Shown: positions 6,428 through 12,197 of the stretch, piece by piece
Numbering within the stretch: position 1 is the stretch's first letter
Layout: each line of letters opens with the position of its first letter
DNA from: a bacterium
Lineage (GTDB): Bacteria > Bacillota > Clostridia > Oscillospirales > Oscillospiraceae
Direction: 5' to 3'
DNA length: 12,197 bases
Assembly: GCA_019424865.1 (NCBI GenBank)
Contig: JAHYYS010000029.1
Span: 16,828-29,024, forward strand
Notes under the pieces: model-generated
Told to the model about the DNA's origin: nothing
Databases searched by the model: none
What the model saw: the letters and a program-made list of their open reading frames with translations, nothing else
Made by a program: the position numbers and the translations under genes

Positions 6428-8899
6428 ATGAGAAACCTGAAGCGGGCTCTCAGTCTGGCTGTCTCCACCGTTATGCTGGTCGGCATGATGGCGGTTGGCA
6501 CCAGCGCTGCGAGCTATGCCGACGTGACTTCCGAGCACAACGAGGAAGCCATCGAAGTCATGCAGGCCGTCTCCGTGATGGTCGGCGACGAGAACGGCAA
6601 CTTCAACCCCGACAAGAACGTGACCCGCGCCGAGATGGCCGTGGTCATGGCCAACCTGCTGGACCTGCAGGTGGAGGACTTTGTGGGGGCCAGCATCCCC
6701 TTCACCGACGTGCCTGAGTGGGCCCGGGCCTATGTGGCCGCCTGCTATGCCGACGGCATCACCGGCGGCGTCAGCGCCACTGAGTATGGCTCCAACTACT
6801 CCGTCACCGCCACCCAGGCCGCTCTGATGCTGCTGAAGGCCCTGGGCTACTTCCAGTACTCCAGAGACTTCGGCACCGACTGGCAGGTGGCCACCATCAA
6901 GCAGGGCAGCAACATCGACCTGTTTGAGGGCATCGACTCCGCCCGCAACGCGGCCATGACCCGCAACGAGGTGGCCCAGCTGGCTCTGAACGCCCTGGAG
7001 GCCACTATGGTGGAGCCTGACGGCAGCAGCACCGACATTACCCTGCCCGGCGACATCGTGATCTCCACTGGCGGCACCAAGTATGTGGATGTCACCAGCA
7101 AGGCTGACTATGCGAATGCCTTTGGGGACAAAGAAGTGGACAATGACAAGTATGTCGTTCAGCTGGGCGAGAAGCTGTTCAACGGCGACCTGACCAAGAA
7201 GACCAGCGGCCGCGACGATCTGGGCCGTCCCGGCGTGGAGTGGACTTATGATAAGAAGTCCGTCGGCACCTATGGCGACAAGGCTGACTATGTTGTGACG
7301 CTGGATGACGATTACAGCGCTGATGCCGCTGATGCTCAGGACTTCCTGAAGGTTCTGCAGGATCTCACCGGCAACGATGACCTGAAGCTCTACACCGTCG
7401 GCAATGTGGACGATGTGACGTTGTATGTCAACGGCGAGGACAAGAGCGGCAAGGATTACGGCGACAATGCGGTCAGCGGCACTGTGATTGAGCTGTTCTG
7501 CGACGGCGACGACATTACCGACGCCGTGGCTCTGGACTACGCTCTGGCGGAGATCGAGGACGTTTCCACCAGCCTGACTAAGGCCCAGAAGGAGGACGGC
7601 GCCACCTGCAAGATCAAGCTGAACAGCAAGTTCTATCTGGACAGCGACATCGAGGGCTTTGACGCTGACACCTATGAAGAGGGCGCTTACATCCTGTATG
7701 TAGCGAAGGGCGACGAGATCCTGGCCTCTCAGGTGGCTGAGTCCGTTGAGGGCCGCGTTACCGCCACCAAGGGCGACGACGTGCGCATCGACGGCACCTA
7801 CTACACCAACGCCACCGGCAGCGACATCAGCGTGGGCGACGAGGGCGTGTTCTATCTGAACATGGCCGGTCAGATCGAGGCTGTTGACACCAGCTCCACC
7901 GCCTCTGACAACTACGCTTACATCTACTCTATCGACGAGGACTCCGGCAAGAACAGCGACGGTATCGACGCCACTACTTACACTGCCTATGTGGTCCTGG
8001 CTGACGGCACCAAGGCCTCCTATGAGTTTGATGTTGATAACGTTACTCAGAAAGAGTCTGACGGCCTGGAGCGCGAGATTGGTGTATATTTTGCCGACAG
8101 CACTAAGAAAGTTTTCACTGGAAGCGATGACTCCAAGGTCTTCTTTGAGGGTGTCATTGCCTACTCCGTCAACTCCGATGACGAGCTGGTCTATGAGGAT
8201 GCCAAGGATAACATCGAGCCCGAGTCTTCCCTGACCATCAACGAGGATAAGGCCAACGGCACCTCCAGCAGCACCGAGTTCATCTTCGCCTATCGTGACG
8301 GCTCCAAGGTGAAGGTCTCCCTGGCCACCGGCTATAAGAATGTTGACATCAGCAGCGTCGAGAAAGCCTGGACTGTTACCAACGACGACCATGACATCCT
8401 GTATGTCTTCGTGGCCGCCAAGAACGGCAGCGTGACCACCGACGCCAACCTGGCTGTGATTCTGGACGCCTCCGCTGTGGTGGAAGAGAACGACGACGGC
8501 GACAAGGTGTACACCTATGCCGCAGTTGTGGACGGCGAGGAGACCGAGCTGACCTTCAAGAAGTCTCAGAGCTTCAAGGACGGTCAGGTCATTGCCTACG
8601 AGATGGATGGCGACTACGCTGCCATTGACAGCGACGCCGAGGTTGAGGACGGCACGACCACTGCTGCCAACGACGACTACTTCACCGTGGGCGGCACCCA
8701 GTACAACCTGGGCGGCGACGAGACTGTCTACACCATTACCATGGAGTATGAGAACGAGGACGCCTATGACGATGGCAACGGCGATCCTGACAGCGTCACC
8801 GTCTCCGAGGGCGGCAAGATTGAGAAGGGCGACAAGGTCGTGTTCACCCTGTACAAGGATGAGCTGGACATCGTCTTTGTCTACGAGTACGTCTATTAA
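6428..8899 (+). CDS. SLH-domain S-layer or cell-surface protein
   Basis: A secreted 823-residue protein. Residues 1-27 form a signal peptide (MRNLKRALSLAVSTVMLVG, cleavage likely at GTSA-AS). SLH domain 1 is at about 30-78 with TRAE at 66-69. SLH domain 2 is at about 92-140 (FTDVPEWARAYVAACYADGITGG, TATQ at 127-130). A divergent third SLH is at about 150-192 with TRNE at 178-181. SLH domains bind pyruvylated secondary cell-wall polymer and anchor surface-layer proteins. The remaining 630 or so residues are strongly acidic, with many Asp pairs, and match no family I recognise. There is no sortase motif or C-terminal membrane segment. Codon use is strongly biased (GGC, GAC, CTG), fitting high expression. 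The ribosome site is excellent. The first 44 bases of coding sequence are identical to a second gene at 12154. Confidence 0.9.
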   Translation: MRNLKRALSLAVSTVMLVGMMAVGTSAASYADVTSEHNEEAIEVMQAVSVMVGDENGNFNPDKNVTRAEMAVVMANLLDLQVEDFVGASIPFTDVPEWARAYVAACYADGITGGVSATEYGSNYSVTATQAALMLLKALGYFQYSRDFGTDWQVATIKQGSNIDLFEGIDSARNAAMTRNEVAQLALNALEATMVEPDGSSTDITLPGDIVISTGGTKYVDVTSKADYANAFGDKEVDNDKYVVQLGEKLFNGDLTKKTSGRDDLGRPGVEWTYDKKSVGTYGDKADYVVTLDDDYSADAADAQDFLKVLQDLTGNDDLKLYTVGNVDDVTLYVNGEDKSGKDYGDNAVSGTVIELFCDGDDITDAVALDYALAEIEDVSTSLTKAQKEDGATCKIKLNSKFYLDSDIEGFDADTYEEGAYILYVAKGDEILASQVAESVEGRVTATKGDDVRIDGTYYTNATGSDISVGDEGVFYLNMAGQIEAVDTSSTASDNYAYIYSIDEDSGKNSDGIDATTYTAYVVLADGTKASYEFDVDNVTQKESDGLEREIGVYFADSTKKVFTGSDDSKVFFEGVIAYSVNSDDELVYEDAKDNIEPESSLTINEDKANGTSSSTEFIFAYRDGSKVKVSLATGYKNVDISSVEKAWTVTNDDHDILYVFVAAKNGSVTTDANLAVILDASAVVEENDDGDKVYTYAAVVDGEETELTFKKSQSFKDGQVIAYEMDGDYAAIDSDAEVEDGTTTAANDDYFTVGGTQYNLGGDETVYTITMEYENEDAYDDGNGDPDSVTVSEGGKIEKGDKVVFTLYKDELDIVFVYEYVY

Positions 8900-8928
8900 T
8901 GTGCTGAGCGTTTCGCGCGCAAAGGCAT

Positions 8929-8961
8929 AAAAGGGAGCTCCCCGTCGGGGAGCTCCCTTTT
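8929..8961. terminator. Bidirectional terminator between the SLH and collar genes
   Basis: A perfect 15-bp stem (8929-8943 with 8947-8961) closes a GTC loop, with AAA on one side and TTTTCTCTTT on the other. It lies between convergent genes and can end both transcripts. Confidence 0.9.
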
Positions 8962-8965
8962 CTCT

Positions 8966-9370
8966 TTACAGCCGCATGATATAGCACAAGGCATAGTAGG
9001 GCGGACGGTTTTCATGGGTCTGAGCCGTGTGGATATACATTGTGCCCAGGACGCTTCCGCCCGTGCGGTCCTGCTTGGACAGCGTGTCTGTAGCCGCGCC
9101 GCCGGTGTCCCCCACGGCGTACGCCTCCCCGCCGGCCCCCACGACGAAGCGGCCGCGCAGGTCGGGGGTCCCATTTTGCCCATCGCACAGCGCCCAGCCC
9201 GCGGGGATCGCGCTGGCCAAACCGTGCCACAGGGCGATGACTCCCGCCGGCACCGCCGCCGCAATGGCCCCGTCAAGTTTGGCGTGGTCCTGGTTGAATT
9301 CGGTGCGCAGCACCCGGTCCTGGGGCTGCCACTGGCTGAGTTGATAGTGCTCCGTATAATTTCCTGCCAT
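8966..9370 (-). CDS. Minimal phage tail-collar domain protein
   Basis: A 134-residue protein. Residues 1-40 (NYTEHYQLSQWQPQDRVLRTEFNQDHAKLDGAI) match the N-terminus often seen in Firmicute phage-tail or fibre-like proteins. It continues into the tail-collar core IPAGWALCDGQNGTPDLRGRFVVGAGG. The end ENRPPYYALCYIMRL is the typical collar-domain finish. The long shaft usually found in tail fibres is absent, and no other phage gene is nearby, so it is an orphan. Start: the ATG at 9370 has GGGAGG seven bases upstream; a longer in-frame start at 9400 is less likely. The ribosome site is inside a terminator-like hairpin. Prophage remnant or domesticated surface protein are both possible. Confidence 0.8.
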   Translation of the reverse strand: MAGNYTEHYQLSQWQPQDRVLRTEFNQDHAKLDGAIAAAVPAGVIALWHGLASAIPAGWALCDGQNGTPDLRGRFVVGAGGEAYAVGDTGGAATDTLSKQDRTGGSVLGTMYIHTAQTHENRPPYYALCYIMRL

Positions 9371-9425
9371 AAAAAATCCTCCCTTGTTCCCGCGGCACAT
9401 CGCCGCATCTGAAACAGGGGAGGAT
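9371..9425 (-). terminator. Hairpin after the LysR gene overlapping the collar-gene ribosome site
   Basis: On the minus strand ATCCTCCC (9418-9425) pairs with GGGAGGAT (9376-9383), continuing with inner pairs and a GCGGC/GCCGC tip (9392-9396 with 9402-9406). T6 follows the stem (9371-9376), and the collar ATG comes immediately after. The structure is a good intrinsic terminator for the LysR gene, yet its 3' arm is the collar gene's ribosome site. Confidence 0.65.
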
Positions 9426-9436
9426 GTTTCGTTTTT

Positions 9437-10447
9437 TCAGCGTTTTTCGCTATGGCCCGCATCCGGGGCTGTGTCGGCGCCCTCATGTCCCTGCTCCCTG
9501 GCCTGGGGCTGTTCATGGCTTCGGAGGACCTCCTGGGCGATCTCAATAAAGCGCTGCCCGAAATGGGACAAATACCGATCCTTCCGGTACCCCGCCACCA
9601 GCTTGCCGTACATGGAGGGATCCGTCAGAGGAAACAGATCCACACTGCCCGGCGCGGCCGCTGCAGAAGGGAGGGCCCGGAGAAACAGCTCCGGACAGAT
9701 GGTGATTCCGATTCCCGCTTGCGCCATAGCCAGGGTGGTGACGGTGCTCTCCGTCTCCAAGATCAGCTTCGCCTTAAAGTAATACCGGCTGAAATACTGA
9801 TCCACCATGTTCCGGGTCCGGTTCCCCCGCTTGATCAGCACAAAGGGCTGCTGTCGAAAGGCGCTGATGTCCGCTCCGCCTGCAAAGGCTTCCCGGGTCT
9901 CCTCGGCCCGATCCCCGAAGATCTGATCGGTAAAGGCCCGGGGCACCACCATCACCAGGCGCTGCTGGGTCAGCGGAATGGACTCCACGCCGTCCATGCG
10001 GATGGGCTGCCAGCAGATCATCAGATCCACCCGGCCGTGGGACAGCTCGTCCTCCAGCTGGATGGAGTTCCCCTCAAACAGGGAAAATTCCACCATGGGA
10101 AACTCGGCGCGGAACTTGGGCAGAATCTCCGGCAGCACGGCCAGCCCGCAGGTGTGCGAGATGCCCACCCGCAGTACCCCCAGATAATGCCGGTTGATGT
10201 CCCCCACCTTGCTGAGATACTGGCTGTGCAGGTCCAGAATCTGGGTGGCCGTCTCCACCAGCAGCCCGCCGGCATAGGTGAGAGACAGCTTGGGGGAACG
10301 GGTGAACAGCTTCACGTCCAGCTCCCGCTCCAGGTTGCTGATGTGGTTGGAGAGAGACTGCTGGGATATGTACAGCCGCTCCGCTGCGCGGGTGATGTTC
10401 AGCTCCTCTGCCACCATTAAAAAGTACTTCAAATGTTGGAAATTCAC
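9437..10447 (-). CDS. LysR-family transcriptional regulator
   Basis: A 336-residue LTTR. The N-terminal winged helix-turn-helix covers residues 1-60 (FQHLKYFLMVAEELNITRAAERLYISQQSLSNHISNLE). A linker helix and the periplasmic-binding-like effector domain follow at about 90-300 (VLRVGISHTCGLAVLPEILPKF, then GIGITICPELFL). The last 30 residues are a polar, low-complexity tail beyond the usual end. The start is GTG at 10447 with AGGAGG six bases upstream, which places the helix-turn-helix at the expected N-terminus. It is divergent from the hydroxyacid dehydrogenase, a classical layout in which the LysR protein controls its neighbour and itself. The effector is unknown. Confidence 0.93.
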   Translation of the reverse strand: MNFQHLKYFLMVAEELNITRAAERLYISQQSLSNHISNLERELDVKLFTRSPKLSLTYAGGLLVETATQILDLHSQYLSKVGDINRHYLGVLRVGISHTCGLAVLPEILPKFRAEFPMVEFSLFEGNSIQLEDELSHGRVDLMICWQPIRMDGVESIPLTQQRLVMVVPRAFTDQIFGDRAEETREAFAGGADISAFRQQPFVLIKRGNRTRNMVDQYFSRYYFKAKLILETESTVTTLAMAQAGIGITICPELFLRALPSAAAAPGSVDLFPLTDPSMYGKLVAGYRKDRYLSHFGQRFIEIAQEVLRSHEQPQAREQGHEGADTAPDAGHSEKR

Positions 10448-10501
10448 GGGTATCCTCCTGATAAATGACGGATATCCTTCATTTTATTTGTGCCTGCAAC
10501 T

Positions 10502-10530
10502 ATTATACCACAGTCGTTTGGCTGTGGCAA
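10502..10530 (-). promoter_or_regulatory. Promoter and dyad operator of the LysR gene
   Basis: On the minus strand TTGCCA (10525-10530) and TATAAT (10502-10507) are spaced by 17 bases, with TGG before the -10: a near-ideal promoter. The spacer holds the dyad CCACAG (10508-10513) / CTGTGG (10522-10527), a likely binding site for autoregulation by the LysR protein. The operator role is inferred. Confidence 0.7.
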
Positions 10531-10666
10531 CCCTCAACAAAAATGTGCTGTTCGCCGGTGGAATTATGTGTCATAATACATGTGTTATATAAGGTCCCCT
10601 CGGGCGTTTTCCACCGGGAGTGCGCCAATACAAGCCTGATATTATTTTAGGAAGGGTGTTTACACT

Positions 10667-11608
10667 ATGAAATGCTTAATCATCGATGCGGTTCACAGCG
10701 CCATTGCGGAGGAGCTGGGCAAGTACATGCAGGTGGATACCAAAATGCTGCCCACCCAGGACGAGCTGGCAGCCCTGATTCCCGAGTATGATGTCCTGAT
10801 CATGCGCGTGGATCCCGCCATCGACAAGAAGATCCTGGATGCCGCCAAGAACCTGAAGGTCATCGGCGTGTGCTCCGTGGGTCTGAACCACATCGATCTG
10901 GATACCGCCAAGGAGAAGGGCATTCAGGTCATCAATGCCCCCGGCCTGAACGGCAACGCCGTGGCCGAGCTGACCATTGCCAAGATGCTGGACATCGCCC
11001 GCCACACCATTCCCGCCTGCTACGACGTGAAGGTGAACAAGACCTGGGACAAGTATAAGTTCGTGGGCTCCGAGCTGCGGGGCAAGACCCTGGGCATTCT
11101 GGGCTTCGGCCGCATCGGTCAGCGTGTGGGCGAGCTGGCCCGCGCCTTCAAGATGGACGTGGTTGCCTATGACCCCTATCTGCCCGCCCACGTGTTTGAG
11201 GAGCAGCACGCCAAGAGCCTGTCCATTGACGAGGTGCTGAAGGTGTCCGACTATGTGACCATCCACATGCCCCTCACCGACGAGACCAAGAACCTGTTCA
11301 ATGCCAAGTCCATCGCCGAGATGAAGGACGGCGCTGTGGTGCTGAACATGGCCCGCGGCGGCATCGTCAACGAGAAGGACATGTATGAGGCTCTGAAGTC
11401 CGGCAAGCTGGGCGGCTATGGCTCCGACGTCATGGAGAACGAGCTGGCCGCCGGCGGCCTGACCGAGGGCGCTGGCTTCGACTCCCCCCTGTTTGAGTGC
11501 GACAACTTCATTGTTACCCCCCACCTGGGCGCTCAGACCGTGGACGCCTCCCGCGACATCGGCGCGCACATCATTGCCAAGGTGAAGGAAGCGCTGGATC
11601 TGAAGTAA
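10667..11608 (+). CDS. D-isomer-specific 2-hydroxyacid dehydrogenase
   Basis: A 313-residue NAD(P)-dependent enzyme of the D-2-hydroxyacid dehydrogenase family, which interconverts 2-hydroxyacids and 2-ketoacids. The Rossmann motif GFGRIG is at 146-151. D169 after the second strand favours NAD over NADP. The catalytic triad positions are R230 (in MARGG), E259 (in DVMENEL) and H286 (in TPHLG). Length and the absence of an ACT domain fit a stand-alone dehydrogenase or short 3-phosphoglycerate dehydrogenase-like enzyme; substrate cannot be assigned. The ATG is preceded by AGGAAGG about 11 bases upstream. It is divergent from a LysR regulator and is closed by its own terminator, so it is probably a single-gene unit. 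Confidence 0.93.
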   Translation: MKCLIIDAVHSAIAEELGKYMQVDTKMLPTQDELAALIPEYDVLIMRVDPAIDKKILDAAKNLKVIGVCSVGLNHIDLDTAKEKGIQVINAPGLNGNAVAELTIAKMLDIARHTIPACYDVKVNKTWDKYKFVGSELRGKTLGILGFGRIGQRVGELARAFKMDVVAYDPYLPAHVFEEQHAKSLSIDEVLKVSDYVTIHMPLTDETKNLFNAKSIAEMKDGAVVLNMARGGIVNEKDMYEALKSGKLGGYGSDVMENELAAGGLTEGAGFDSPLFECDNFIVTPHLGAQTVDASRDIGAHIIAKVKEALDLK

Positions 11609-11623
11609 GTTTCTCAGCTTTGT

Positions 11624-11653
11624 ACAGGGCCGCCTGCGGGCGGCCCTGTTTTT
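11624..11653 (+). terminator. Intrinsic terminator of the dehydrogenase gene
   Basis: CAGGGCCGCC (11625-11634) pairs perfectly with GGCGGCCCTG (11639-11648) around TGCG, followed by TTTTT. It lies 16 bases after the stop codon. Confidence 0.93.
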
Positions 11654-11677
11654 ATGCCCGGATGTGTCTTTTGGGGG

Positions 11678-11775
11678 GCATGTCTACCAAATGTCTACCA
11701 AAAAAGGCGGGGAGCCCTTGGAAATCAAGGGCTCCCCGCCCTCCTATTTTCTGGATGTCTACCAGATGTCTACCA
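11678..11775 (+). repeat. Intergenic repeat block, copy 2
   Basis: This is the second 98-bp copy of the block at 6074. Its decamers are at 11680-11689, 11691-11700, 11755-11764 and 11766-11775. Only the five loop bases of the central hairpin differ between copies, and here they read GAAAT. It follows the dehydrogenase terminator and precedes the start of a second SLH-type gene. Confidence 0.9.
11706..11740. terminator. Perfect 15-bp hairpin in repeat copy 2
   Basis: The stem (11706-11720 with 11726-11740) is identical to that of copy 1, with the loop inverted. As a dedicated terminator already ends the dehydrogenase transcript, a second one is not needed here, which hints at another role. 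Confidence 0.55.
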
Positions 11776-11798
11776 ACGCAACTTTTCCTCTTGAAAAT

Positions 11799-11829
11799 GG
11801 GCCATTTTCCTCAAAAATAGCCCATTTTT
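11799..11829 (+). terminator. Second hairpin with T-tract, copy 2
   Basis: GGGC then ATTTT (11799-11802, 11804-11808) pairs with AAAAT and GCCC (11814-11818, 11820-11823), with one C/A mismatch, then TTTTT (11825-11829). It is the counterpart of 6196-6225. Confidence 0.45.
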
Positions 11830-11863
11830 GCAGCTTTTTGAGCCGTGCAAGGGGCGTTATACT
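11825..11863 (+). promoter_or_regulatory. Conserved promoter-like block, copy 2
   Basis: This is the same TTTTTGCAGCTTTTT and GTGCAAGGGGCGTTATAC arrangement as at 6221. Here the -10-like hexamer is TATACT (11858-11863), closer to consensus than in copy 1. The -35 remains poor. Confidence 0.45.
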
Positions 11864-12153
11864 TCACTGAGGGGTTGGTATGCCTTCTTTTCGCCTCTAA
11901 CGGCCGGATTTTTTCCTGTATTTGGGATTCTGATCCGCCAAAAAACGCGGCTTCGGCCCGTTGAAGGCCCACGGCAGAGCACGGGGGCGGCCCCCAGTAC
12001 GCAGACGAAAAAATACTCCACACGTCTGTTTTTTCGGCGGTTGGCGCGCGCTGTGTTCCGTCCTCTGCTCTGTTTTGGGATTTCATCCGGTCCGGCCGCA
12101 CCGCGGCCCGTTTTTCTCAAAGCGGGCCAAAAATCTAAAAGGAGGAATATCCG
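11864..12153 (+). promoter_or_regulatory. Leader of the second SLH-type gene
   Basis: About 290 bases without a gene. The interior is unrelated to the first leader. It contains a hairpin pairing CAGACG (12002-12007) with CGTCTG (12023-12028) followed by T6 (12029-12034), which could attenuate transcription. The stretch from 12127 is identical to the first cassette, with the same AAAAGGAGG ribosome site. Confidence 0.4.
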
Positions 12154-12197
12154 ATGAGAAACCTGAAGCGGGCTCTCAGTCTGGCTGTCTCCACCGT
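12154..12197 (+). CDS. Start of a second SLH-type surface protein gene (truncated by the window)
   Basis: Only 14 codons and two bases are visible: MRNLKRALSLAVST, identical at DNA level to the start of the SLH gene at 6428, as is the ribosome site. The peptide is a signal-peptide n-region and the beginning of its hydrophobic core. By homology the product is probably another SLH-anchored surface protein, but its body lies outside the window. Confidence 0.7.
   Translation, partial: MRNLKRALSLAVST

Noticed and set aside
6263..8392. Long open frame on the minus strand across the SLH gene (709 codons)
   Set aside because: It is antisense to a well-supported signal-peptide/SLH gene; its composition (Val, Gly, His, Leu-rich) is the mirror of the Asp/Gly-rich codons, and it has no ribosome site or family motifs.
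11664..11870. Small plus-strand frames through the repeat blocks (peptides containing STKCLPKKAGSP)
   Set aside because: They only translate the decamer and hairpin sequence, differ around the loop, and lack ribosome sites.

Overview
The window looks like chromosome from a GC-rich, low-redundancy Firmicute of the gut Oscillospiraceae type (Flavonifractor, Lawsonibacter or Pseudoflavonifractor-like). This is an inference from gene content: an RNase J, an S-layer-homology (SLH) surface protein with a Gram-positive signal peptide, strong AGGAGG ribosome sites and Clostridia-like regulators. No taxonomic marker gene is present, so the genus is a guess.

Layout. 13-1671 (-) encodes RNase J, behind a leader of about 300 nt with GC-rich hairpins. 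2027-4390 (-) encodes a three-part sugar-phosphate nucleotidyltransferase / left-handed beta-helix / phosphohexomutase-like fusion whose mutase part seems to have lost its catalytic loops. Divergent from it, 4641-4973 (+) encodes a small ArsC/Spx-fold protein behind a clear promoter and a foldable leader, followed by a WYL-domain regulator (5063-6064, +). Then comes a compound intergenic repeat and promoter cassette (6074-6427), which drives an 823-residue SLH protein (6428-8899, +). A bidirectional terminator separates it from a convergent, very short phage-tail-collar protein (8966-9370, -), which lies just downstream of a LysR-type regulator gene (9437-10447, -). Divergent from the LysR gene is a D-2-hydroxyacid dehydrogenase (10667-11608, +) with its own terminator. 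A second copy of the repeat and promoter cassette follows (11678-12153), leading into a second SLH-type gene of which only 14 codons are inside the window.

The main unexplained structure is this duplicated S-layer cassette. Each copy has four copies of the decamer ATGTCTACCA, as two 11-bp-spaced pairs, around a perfect 15-bp hairpin. The two 98-bp blocks differ only in the 5-nt hairpin loop, and the two loops are exact reverse complements. A second hairpin with a compensatory change, a conserved promoter-like block, and an identical 71-bp ribosome-site/signal-peptide start then follow. This suggests a family of surface-protein genes sharing an exchangeable 5' module, with local inversion at the hairpin. 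The rest of the window is housekeeping or small accessory genes, plus several interesting leader-RNA structures.
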